Part shown: in pieces, positions 1 to 6,262 of the stretch
How positions within the stretch are numbered: the stretch's first letter is position 1
Layout: each line of letters begins with the position of its first letter
Origin: Bacteroidales bacterium UBA1757
GTDB lineage: Bacteria; Bacteroidota; Bacteroidia; Bacteroidales; UBA1402
NCBI GenBank assembly: GCA_002315625.1
Contig: DCHH01000097.1
Span: forward strand, 1 to 8,256
DNA length: 8,256 bases
Direction: 5' to 3'
Program-made: the position numbers and the translations under genes
The notes under the pieces: model-generated
Seen by the model: the letters and a program-made list of their open reading frames with translations, nothing else
Told to the model about the DNA's origin: nothing
Databases searched by the model: none

Positions 1-647
1 TCTTTGATTCTGACGATATTTTCACTGGGTTGCCGGGGACTTGGGACGAAGAGGCTGATATGGTTTGTTTTCCCACTTTTAACGATTTCAACGGAAAAAA
101 GAAGAGACGCGCTTTTATTTGCAGCTCTCGGCCTCATGTTCATATTCTCAGTCTGATGCTTAATACTCAGGCTGTTATATTCAATGCTGAGTTTTTACGC
201 GGTATCGGGGGCTGGGACGAAAGATGCCTGGTTTGGGATGACTGGGAACTTGGGATACGGGGGCTTATCCATGCCGGCAAGGTATGTCTTCTGCCTGTCA
301 AGGCTTATCACGCAATTCTGATACATCCTGACAGCATCACCGGGGCTGATTTTTCTTCACGGAGCGAGGGGATTGCCCGTGCGCTTGAGATTGCTTGGGA
401 GGATGTTTCGGGCATTCGGGATCTGGCCGAAAAAAACAGGTCGGAGATGGCGCTTTTTTACCGGGTTTGTATTCTTTGCGGGTTTTATCTTCGAGAGGGG
501 AACAAGCTGCTGGCTGTTGAGACTATTGGTCGGTTTGCAGAGAGGTTTAATCCATGCAAAAAATGCGTTTTCATCGGGAAAATTCTTACCTGGTACGTGG
601 CTCTGGGAGGTCGCGGGGCTTGGAGAATCGCGATGAGGATGATTTGA
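1..647 (+). CDS. Family 2 (GT-A) glycosyltransferase, 5'-truncated by the window edge
   Basis: The reading frame is open from base 3 to the TGA at 645-647, giving 214 visible residues; the true start lies upstream of the window. The fragment opens with FDSDDIF at bases 3-23. This is the DxD-type motif that binds the metal and nucleotide-sugar phosphates in GT-A enzymes, usually about 80-100 residues into family 2 proteins, so roughly a third of the protein is missing. About 65 residues later comes GGWDE (207-221), then DDWEL (237-251), the acceptor-side acidic motif expected to hold the catalytic base. A His-containing strand follows, as in cell-surface glycan transferases. No membrane segment is evident. 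The role is probably transfer of a sugar onto a surface polysaccharide, O-antigen or glycoprotein glycan; donor and acceptor cannot be read. Third codon positions are visibly richer in T than in the susC gene. It converges on the pectinesterase gene with 8 bases between. Confidence 0.85.
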   Translation, partial: FDSDDIFTGLPGTWDEEADMVCFPTFNDFNGKKKRRAFICSSRPHVHILSLMLNTQAVIFNAEFLRGIGGWDERCLVWDDWELGIRGLIHAGKVCLLPVKAYHAILIHPDSITGADFSSRSEGIARALEIAWEDVSGIRDLAEKNRSEMALFYRVCILCGFYLREGNKLLAVETIGRFAERFNPCKKCVFIGKILTWYVALGGRGAWRIAMRMI

Positions 648-655
648 CTGGCTGC

Positions 656-1723
656 TTACTTTTTGCAGTAGGGACGTAGTGGTGTGGATAGAGGGCACCA
701 GTCGGACATTACGTTCTTTATGGTGTATTCGGCGGCTTGCTCTTCGGTCAGTTGGCGGAACCAGGATACGCGGTTTTCGGTGGCGGCACCGGGGCCGAAG
801 TTGTTGTATTCCTGGTAGCGGGCGGTCAGCTCGTTCTCGGGCTTATTCCAGTTGTGCCACCCTTCCGGACGGATGCCTTCGGGCAGTTCAGTATTCATGA
901 ACAAAGTATGGCCATACTGGCGCCACGGACGGCCTAGGTACATCTTAACACCTTCGGCAACAGTTACTTTGCAGTTATTGAGGATATAGCCGTACTTCAC
1001 ATACTCGGGAGTCGATGCGGCAGTAATGTAAGAATTGATTTTGCAATAGATCAGACATCCTTCGAACCATGCCGTGGAGGGGCCGAAGATGAAGTCCGTC
1101 GTACCTTCTATATAGCAGTGGAAGAAGAAGTTACGGGTCTGCTCACGGCCGGTGTAGATAGTATCCTGATTGCCAAGGATGCGGCAATTGAAGAAGGAGA
1201 CTCGGTCACCCTCGACGTGAAGGGCCACAGCCTGCCCCAGCCGCGGGGCATTGTTCTCAATCGTCAGGTTCTCGAAAGTGATGTCGTTGCCCTGCACCAG
1301 AAGGGTATGGGTACGGAAAGTGCCCATTTTGTCGATGTTGGCATGGTGGTCGTAGGTGATGATTGTCCCTTCCAGGCTCTCTCCAACGAATATCACGTTT
1401 GTAATCCAGGTGTGGACAACCACCTTTTCATAATAGACACCATTCTTGATGAAAACACGGGTACGGGGACCCGGCTTAAAGGCGCGGATAGACTCGATGG
1501 CCTCCTGAATGGTTGTGAACTGGCCGCTTCCGTCCTGAGCCACAACGATATCGTATGTCATAGTATCAAGACCGGCGGCATAACCTTCAATCGTTCCGGT
1601 AGGAAGAGTCGGACAATTGCCGCAGCAGGAGTTTTCGGAATTCTGTTTTGAGGCATTGCAGCCGGCCGACAACATAAGAACGGCAATAAGCAGAGCGCTT
1701 ACAGATAAGTTTTTGGAGGTCAT
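656..1723 (-). CDS. Pectin methylesterase (carbohydrate esterase family 8), predicted lipoprotein
   Basis: This 355-residue protein would hydrolyse methyl esters of homogalacturonan, releasing methanol and leaving de-esterified pectin for lyases and polygalacturonases. The N-terminus is a lipoprotein signal (charged MTSK, hydrophobic stretch, lipobox LSAGC with Cys22), so the enzyme is exported and membrane-anchored. The right-handed beta-helix domain runs from about residue 57 to the end and carries all CE8 signatures: GVYYEK (95-100), QAVAL (164-168), QDT (186-188), DFIFG (210-214) and LGRPW (263-267). By family knowledge, Asp187 and Asp210 are the catalytic acid/base and nucleophile, with Arg265 and Trp267 binding substrate; all are present, so it should be active. 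A Cys cluster (33, 34, 37) follows the lipid anchor and two more Cys lie near the C-terminus. It is the last gene of a leftward cluster, starting 18 bases after the rRNA methyltransferase stop. There is no other in-frame ATG near the start and no clear Shine-Dalgarno. Confidence 0.95.
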   Translation of the reverse strand: MTSKNLSVSALLIAVLMLSAGCNASKQNSENSCCGNCPTLPTGTIEGYAAGLDTMTYDIVVAQDGSGQFTTIQEAIESIRAFKPGPRTRVFIKNGVYYEKVVVHTWITNVIFVGESLEGTIITYDHHANIDKMGTFRTHTLLVQGNDITFENLTIENNAPRLGQAVALHVEGDRVSFFNCRILGNQDTIYTGREQTRNFFFHCYIEGTTDFIFGPSTAWFEGCLIYCKINSYITAASTPEYVKYGYILNNCKVTVAEGVKMYLGRPWRQYGHTLFMNTELPEGIRPEGWHNWNKPENELTARYQEYNNFGPGAATENRVSWFRQLTEEQAAEYTIKNVMSDWCPLSTPLRPYCKK

Positions 1724-1741
1724 AATATTACGTTTTTTAAA

Positions 1742-2935
1742 TTATTCGACATAGAGGACCAGCCCTTTGAGATACTCTCCTTCAGGGTGATAGATATTTA
1801 TGGGATGGTCGGTGGGCTGGGTCAACTGGTGGAGAATCCTGACACGCTTTCCGGCAATGGCTGCCGCCGTAAATACGACGGTACGGAACTGCTCCTTGGA
1901 GATTGCCTGTGAGCAGGAGAAAGTGAACAGGATGCTGCCACTGCCCATTTTTGACAGTGCCCGGGCATTGATACGCTTGTATCCCTGAAGTGCCTGGTCG
2001 GTGATACGGTGATGCTTGGCAAAAGCGGGCGGGTCAAGGATGACGAGGTCGTACTTTTCGTCCATTGTCTTAAGGTATTCAACCGCATCGGCAGCTACCG
2101 TCTCATGGGGCGCATCGGGGCCGAAATTCAGTGTCACATTGCGTGCAGCAAGCGCCACAGCACTCTCAGAGGCATCTATCGAACAGACGCTCTTTGCTCC
2201 GCCTGCCAAGGCACAGACCGAAAATCCTCCCGTATAGCAGAAAGTATTAAGGACATGACGCCCCTTGGCATATCGTTCCACAAGAGAGCGGTTAAAGCGC
2301 TGGTCAATAAAGAACCCCGTCTTCTGCCCCTCCTCCCAGTTGACCAGAAACTTATGGCCGTTCTCCATGACAATATTCTCCTTATTGTCAACATTTCCAA
2401 AGAGATATCCGTCTTGTACGGCAATATTACGATTTCGGGGAACCGTCTGCGAACTTTTGTCATAAACAGCCGTCAGTCCAGTGCAGACCGCCGTAAGAGC
2501 CCGGGCGATTTCCTGCCGCGAGCGGTACATTCCCACACTGTGGCACTGGACAACGGCTGTCTGGCCATAGACATCGACAATCAGTCCGGATAGGTTATCG
2601 CCCTCGCCGTGAACCAGCCGGTAACAGGTAGTCTCCTCACAATCAGTCAGTCCAAGGAGTTTTCGCACCTGAAAGGCACTTTCTATACGCTGTTTCCACC
2701 AGCTGGCATCTATCGGCTCACGGGTAAAAGTGAGCACTCGCACGGCAATGGAACCGCTTTCGTAATGTCCGGCGGCAAGGAACTGTCCGTCAAAGGTATA
2801 GACTTCAACCACGTCACCTTCCGAGGGCACACCCTGAATAGTCTGGATTGCCCCGGAAAACACCCACGGATGGAATCTGAGAAGCGACTGCTCCTTCCCT
2901 TTTTTCAAAATGACACGGGCTGCCATATCTCTCAT
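1742..2935 (-). CDS. rlmI: 23S rRNA (cytosine-C5)-methyltransferase, RlmI/YccW type
   Basis: This is a class I SAM-dependent methyltransferase of the RlmI family, which in E. coli makes m5C1962 in 23S rRNA. An N-terminal PUA RNA-binding domain (about residues 4-75, with RFHPWVFSGA at 20-29) is followed by an RlmI-type linker domain and a Rossmann-fold methyltransferase domain. Visible motifs are QKTGFFIDQR (204-213), the SAM-binding motif I NTFCYTGGFS (230-239), the acidic SID strand end (252-254), DPPAF (301-305) and FSCSQ (339-343), whose Cys341 matches the family nucleophile. The 397-residue length is normal. The first ATG overlaps the channel gene's stop as ATGA (2932-2935). The second ATG, Met4 at 2924-2926, aligns exactly with the E. 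coli RlmI start (MSVRLVLAKG against MAARVILKKG), so it may be the real start; the choice changes only three residues. Finding a housekeeping rRNA modifier between a channel and a pectinesterase is unusual. Confidence 0.95.
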   Translation of the reverse strand: MRDMAARVILKKGKEQSLLRFHPWVFSGAIQTIQGVPSEGDVVEVYTFDGQFLAAGHYESGSIAVRVLTFTREPIDASWWKQRIESAFQVRKLLGLTDCEETTCYRLVHGEGDNLSGLIVDVYGQTAVVQCHSVGMYRSRQEIARALTAVCTGLTAVYDKSSQTVPRNRNIAVQDGYLFGNVDNKENIVMENGHKFLVNWEEGQKTGFFIDQRFNRSLVERYAKGRHVLNTFCYTGGFSVCALAGGAKSVCSIDASESAVALAARNVTLNFGPDAPHETVAADAVEYLKTMDEKYDLVILDPPAFAKHHRITDQALQGYKRINARALSKMGSGSILFTFSCSQAISKEQFRTVVFTAAAIAGKRVRILHQLTQPTDHPINIYHPEGEYLKGLVLYVE

Positions 2936-3564
2936 ATCTTGGAAAAAGTCAGGCTGCCAAGGGCATTACCGACAATCATAATAAGGAGGTTCAAATTGAA
3001 TCCGAGAGGCAGCTGTGCCAAACGTTCAGCAACGTGTGAGAATCCGTCACCCGTAATCCACATCCAGAAATACCCGTAATTGGCGATACAGTGCTCAAAA
3101 CCGCAAAGTATAAAGAACATTATGGGCATGATTACCGTCAGCGGGTTCTGGGTCTTGCGCCAGCCGTTCACAGCAATGTACATCATCGCTCCGCATCCCC
3201 ACGACAGGAACAGGGCCGACAGCCATGACTGTGCCGATTTTGTGGCCACCATGGCACCCACGGCCGAAAGGTCCAGACGGGAGGCGTTTGCCAGACTGCA
3301 CACGACGGCGATGCCTATAAAATTCATAATTATTGTCGGTAGCATCCCTCCGACGGGCTTATAGAGGTCTTTCCAGCTCTCGACATAGCCAATCCGGCCA
3401 GTGTAGAGGGGATAGCCCTTGATAAGAATCGTAAGCAGACCGAGCGAGAAGAGGAATGACCCGAGTATGTGGTTTTCAACATAGACATAGACAATGTCGC
3501 CCATGCCTATCAATGCACCTGCCAGTATGGACTGGATGTAGAGTGTGACTGTCTCCTTTTTCAT
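2932..3564 (-). CDS. Formate/nitrite transporter (FNT) family channel
   Basis: This 210-residue, six-helix inner-membrane protein belongs to the FNT family (FocA, NirC and HSC-type channels), pentameric channels for small monovalent anions such as formate, nitrite or hydrosulfide. Approximate helices are 8-28, 33-49, 74-93, 112-133, 143-167 and 187-206. The FNT signature near helix 5 is clear: NPLTVIMPIMFF (140-151), then GFEHCIAN (155-162), whose His158 corresponds to the pore histidine of FocA. YPLYTGRIGY (51-60) matches the conserved re-entrant 'LFTG' loop after helix 2. I chose the ATG at 3562-3564. The frame stays open to 3747, but those extra 61 residues would cover the predicted promoter (3582-3612) and run into the divergent gene, and MKKE followed directly by helix 1 is a natural start. 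The protein is shorter than FocA (about 285), lacking N- and C-terminal cytoplasmic tails. The transported ion cannot be told from sequence. It is the first gene of the leftward cluster. Confidence 0.88.
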   Translation of the reverse strand: MKKETVTLYIQSILAGALIGMGDIVYVYVENHILGSFLFSLGLLTILIKGYPLYTGRIGYVESWKDLYKPVGGMLPTIIMNFIGIAVVCSLANASRLDLSAVGAMVATKSAQSWLSALFLSWGCGAMMYIAVNGWRKTQNPLTVIMPIMFFILCGFEHCIANYGYFWMWITGDGFSHVAERLAQLPLGFNLNLLIMIVGNALGSLTFSKI

Positions 3565-3581
3565 AGTCGGTAAATATTGCG

Positions 3582-3612
3582 CAAAAGTAACACCGATTCC
3601 CCGTTCTTTCAA
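3582..3612 (-). promoter_or_regulatory. Candidate Bacteroidetes-type promoter for the channel-rlmI-pectinesterase cluster
   Basis: On the minus strand, TACTTTTG (3589-3582) matches the Bacteroidetes primary sigma -7 consensus TAnnTTTG. A TTG core of the -33 element (3612-3610, in context CTTGAAAG) lies 20 bases upstream, the expected spacing. Transcription would start near 3577, leaving a leader of about a dozen bases before the ATG at 3564. This placement excludes the longer upstream reading of the channel gene. It is a sequence match only. Confidence 0.6.
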
Positions 3613-3677
3613 GACCTGATGCTTAAGAATTAAAGATTTCTGAGTCGGAAGAGCAAAAAAAAATCCGCATAAATACA

Positions 3678-3709
3678 CGCAAATATTGCAGGTATTGATT
3701 ATATTTGCG
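3678..3709. repeat. 9-bp perfect inverted repeat with 14-base spacer over the rightward promoter (possible operator)
   Basis: CGCAAATAT at 3678-3686 is the exact reverse complement of ATATTTGCG at 3701-3709, with 14 bases between and about 23 bases (two helical turns) between arm centres. The right arm contains most of the -7 element of the rightward promoter. The geometry fits a binding site for a dimeric regulator that would occlude RNA polymerase, but no regulator gene is in the window. A cruciform or chance match in AT-rich DNA is the alternative. Confidence 0.4.
3700..3707 (+). promoter_or_regulatory. Candidate -7 element for the MFS transporter (and possibly susCD)
   Basis: TATATTTG matches the Bacteroidetes -7 consensus TAnnTTTG and is the only such match on this strand between the divergent genes. 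No good -33 TTTG is seen at the usual 19-20 base distance; the nearest TTG (3686-3688) is too close. This may mean a weak or activator-dependent promoter. The start would fall near 3712, about 15 bases before the ATG at 3728. Confidence 0.5.
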
Positions 3710-3727
3710 CGCTTAAAAGAGAAGAGT

Positions 3728-5053
3728 ATGGAAGGGAAGAGAAACATGTCTTTCGCAGAACTCTGGAACCTCAGTTTCGGGTTCTTTGGAGTACAGATTG
3801 CCTACGCACTTCAGAGTGCCAACATCAGCCGGATTTTCGCAACGCTTGGAGCTGATCCTCACCAGCTTAGCTTCTTCTGGATTCTTCCGCCACTGATGGG
3901 TATGATAGTCCAGCCCATAATCGGAAAATACTCCGACCGTACGTGGTGCCGCCTCGGACGGCGCAAACCCTATCTGCTGGTGGGAGCCCTGGTGGCCGTC
4001 CTGGTGATGATAATGCTTCCCAATGCCGGCAGCCTGAATTTTACCCAGAAGCTTTTCCTCGGACTTAACGGAGCCATGTGGTTCGGTCTGTTCAGTCTGA
4101 TTTTCCTCGACACTTCAATCAACGTGGCCATGCAGCCCTTCAAGATGATGGTAGGTGATATGGTCAACGAACAGCAGAAGACCAAGGCATACTCCATCCA
4201 GTCGTTCCTCTGCAATGCCGGTTCTCTGGCCGGCTACCTCTTCCCCATTTTCTTCACATGGATAGGCATCGCCAATACCGCCCCCGAAGGGATGGTACCC
4301 GACTCGGTAATCTGGAGCTTCTATGTCGGTGCGGCACTCCTTATATTATGTGTACTGTTCACATTCCTCAAGGTAAAGGAGATGAATCCGGAGGAGTACG
4401 CAGCCTTCCACGGAATTGATTCTCAAAAACAAGACACAACAAATAAAACCGGTATTATTGAGCTTCTGGCCCATGCCCCCAAGACTTTCTGGACGGTCGG
4501 GCTGGTTCAGTTCTTCTGCTGGGCCGCCTTCCTATATATGTGGACATATACCAACGGTGCGGTTGCTAACAACTGCTGGGGCACGCAGGATGTCGCTTCG
4601 GAAGGATATCAGGCAGCAGGCAACTGGGTAGGCGTGCTATTTGCCGTACAGGCTGTCGGAAGCATGCTCTGGGCTCTGATAATCCCGAAGTTCCGCAACA
4701 TCAGGACGGCCTACGCTGTAAGTCTTCTCATCGGCGCCGCAGGATTCATTTCAGCTGCCTTTATCCACGACCAGTATGTGATGTTCGCAGCCTATTTCCT
4801 GATTGGTGCGGCCTGGGCTGCAATGCTTGCCCTCCCATTCACCATCCTGACCAACTCGCTCAGCGGCGAGCACATGGGCGAATATCTCGGACTTTTCAAC
4901 TGTACAATCTGCCTGCCCCAGATTGTCGCAGCCGCCCTTGGGGGTGTTGTGCTGGGCATTGTGGGCGGTGCACAGGCGTCGATGCTCATCGTGGCAGGCT
5001 TCCTGCTTCTGGCCGGAGCCGCTGCCGTAGCTCTCATAAAACTTACCAAATAA
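3728..5053 (+). CDS. MFS sugar transporter, SLC45 / sucrose-maltose permease-like
   Basis: This 441-residue inner-membrane protein has about 12 predicted helices and belongs to the major facilitator superfamily branch that includes SLC45 and plant sucrose carriers; a proton-coupled sugar symporter is the likely role. The loop 2-3 signature GKYSDRTWCRLGRRKP (66-81) is strong and of the SUC/SLC45 type. Further family-like segments are NVAMQPFK (132-139) with Asp144 shortly after, LPFTILTNSL (369-378) and GEYLGLFNCTICLPQI (384-399). A cytoplasmic loop of roughly 35 residues (about 215-250) joins the two halves. I chose the ATG at 3728-3730 because the frame's earlier TTG (3686) lies upstream of the predicted -7 element, and because SFAELWNLSFGFFG is the usual N-terminal sequence of this family. 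The susC-like gene begins 30 bases after its stop with no visible terminator, so co-transcription and import of the SusCD-delivered sugar are plausible. The substrate (maltose, sucrose or another oligosaccharide) is unknown. Confidence 0.9.
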   Translation: MEGKRNMSFAELWNLSFGFFGVQIAYALQSANISRIFATLGADPHQLSFFWILPPLMGMIVQPIIGKYSDRTWCRLGRRKPYLLVGALVAVLVMIMLPNAGSLNFTQKLFLGLNGAMWFGLFSLIFLDTSINVAMQPFKMMVGDMVNEQQKTKAYSIQSFLCNAGSLAGYLFPIFFTWIGIANTAPEGMVPDSVIWSFYVGAALLILCVLFTFLKVKEMNPEEYAAFHGIDSQKQDTTNKTGIIELLAHAPKTFWTVGLVQFFCWAAFLYMWTYTNGAVANNCWGTQDVASEGYQAAGNWVGVLFAVQAVGSMLWALIIPKFRNIRTAYAVSLLIGAAGFISAAFIHDQYVMFAAYFLIGAAWAAMLALPFTILTNSLSGEHMGEYLGLFNCTICLPQIVAAALGGVVLGIVGGAQASMLIVAGFLLLAGAAAVALIKLTK

Positions 5054-5083
5054 CTTATTTTATTAACCAAAACATTTTCATCT

Positions 5084-6262
5084 ATGAAGAGAATCCTGAT
5101 GATTCTGGCTGGCATTGTCCTCACAATGTCGGCAAATGTATTCGCCCAGAGCGGATACCAGATCAAGGGCGTAGTCTCCGACAAAATGGGTCCGATCATC
5201 GGCGCGACGGTACTGGAAAAAGGTACTACGAACGGTGTGGCAACCAGTCTTGACGGAAGCTATACTCTGAAAGTTGCTTCAGCTGAATCCTTGGTGGAGT
5301 TCAATTACATGGGCTACGCCACCGTCAGCTACAAAGCGTCAGCCATCCCGGCAAACGTCATTCTTGAAGAGGATGCCGAACTGCTGAGCGACGTCGTCGT
5401 AATCGGTTACGGTACGGTCAAGAAATCAGACATGACCGGAAGCGTGGCGGTCGTAAAGGCTGACCAGATTAACAAGGGCTCTATCACTACCCCGACCTCA
5501 TTGCTGCAGGGCAAGAGCGCTGGTGTTGTGGTAACCGCCGGTGACGGTGCTCCCGGTTCAGCCAACACCATCCGTATCCGTGGCGGCTCGTCCCTGAAAG
5601 CCAACAACAATCCGCTGATTGTCATCGACGGACTGCCTCTTTCAGAAGTCGGCATCAACGGTATGGGCGACCCCCTGGCCTCCATCAACCCTAATGACAT
5701 CGCCTCCTTCACCGTACTGAAAGATGCTTCCGCAACTGCCATCTACGGTTCAAGGGCTTCAAACGGTGTCATCATCATTACCACCAAGAAGGGTTCCCAT
5801 GACAATAAGGTTCACGTCAGTGCCGACGCCATGTTCTCCGTAAGCCAGAACGCCAAGTTTGTTGACGTGCTTGACGCCACCGAAATCAGAGACCTCATGA
5901 AGAAGGTCTATGGTGAAGAGAGCGCTGCCATGTCACTTCTCAGCGACGGCAACACCGACTGGCAGCGTGAAATCTACCAGAGCGCTCTGACCGGTGACGC
6001 CAATGCCGCCGTTTCAGGCAAGGTCGGTGACATCAGCAACTACATGCCTTACCGCGTCCGTCGGCTATCACAACCAGACCGGTACCCTGAAGACCTCCAA
6101 GATGGAGCGTGCAACTGCCGGTGTGAACCTCACCCCGACCCTCTTCAAGGAACACCTGAAAGTCGATTTGAACGCCAAGTTCAACTACACCAAGAACCAG
6201 TTCGCCAACCAGGATGCAATCGGAGCCGCTGTACGCTACGACCCGACCAAGCCCGTTTATGA
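5084..6262 (+). CDS. SusC/RagA-like TonB-dependent receptor, N-terminal part (gene split by a frameshift)
   Basis: This frame encodes the front of a SusC-family outer-membrane receptor that imports glycan fragments with SusD and TonB energy. A signal peptide (residues 1 to about 21, cleaved near VFA-QS) is followed by a carboxypeptidase-regulatory-like beta-sandwich domain (about 25-98). Next is the SusC TonB-box region DVVVIGYGT (103-111), then the plug domain, with TIRIRGGSSL (162-171), NNPLIVIDGLPL (175-186) and LKDASATAIYGSRASNG (212-228). Strands leading into the barrel continue to MPYRV (321-325, bases 6044-6058). After Val325 the frame loses all resemblance to the family: residues 326-392 are rich in Arg, Pro and Cys, and the family pattern resumes in the +1 frame (next entry). 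Translated as is, the product would be a 392-residue plug without a barrel and almost certainly non-functional. It starts 30 bases after the MFS gene. C-ending codons dominate (AAC, GAC, ACC), as in highly expressed genes. Confidence 0.9.
   Translation: MKRILMILAGIVLTMSANVFAQSGYQIKGVVSDKMGPIIGATVLEKGTTNGVATSLDGSYTLKVASAESLVEFNYMGYATVSYKASAIPANVILEEDAELLSDVVVIGYGTVKKSDMTGSVAVVKADQINKGSITTPTSLLQGKSAGVVVTAGDGAPGSANTIRIRGGSSLKANNNPLIVIDGLPLSEVGINGMGDPLASINPNDIASFTVLKDASATAIYGSRASNGVIIITTKKGSHDNKVHVSADAMFSVSQNAKFVDVLDATEIRDLMKKVYGEESAAMSLLSDGNTDWQREIYQSALTGDANAAVSGKVGDISNYMPYRVRRLSQPDRYPEDLQDGACNCRCEPHPDPLQGTPESRFERQVQLHQEPVRQPGCNRSRCTLRPDQARL

Noticed and set aside
652..668. CTGC-N9-GCAG hairpin between the convergent glycosyltransferase and pectinesterase genes
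   Set aside because: The stem is only 4 bp with a 9-base loop and no following T-run, so it is not a credible terminator. No other terminator is visible in the 8-base gap.
1118..1651. 177-codon open frame on the + strand inside the pectinesterase
   Set aside because: It is antisense to a gene with all CE8 catalytic motifs intact; its sequence is the shadow of that gene.
2009..2593. 194-codon open frame on the + strand inside rlmI
   Set aside because: It is the antisense shadow of a complete methyltransferase with no promoter or family resemblance of its own.
3686..3727. TTG start for the MFS transporter at 3686
   Set aside because: It lies upstream of the TATATTTG element, so it would not be in the predicted transcript. 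Family alignment starts near the ATG at 3728.
3565..3747. Longer reading of the FNT channel starting at 3747 (61 extra residues)
   Set aside because: It would cover both candidate promoters and overlap the start of the divergent MFS gene. The extra sequence looks like translated AT-rich intergenic DNA, and ATG 3562-3564 sits right before helix 1.
5054..5083. Terminator or separate promoter between the MFS and susC-like genes
   Set aside because: The 30-base AT-rich gap holds no stem-loop and no TAnnTTTG element, so read-through is more likely.
5994..6056. Separate gene starting at ATG 5994
   Set aside because: The first 21 or so codons are an out-of-frame reading of SusC sequence. Family resemblance in this frame begins only at 6057-6060, so this is the tail of the frameshifted gene and not an independent start.
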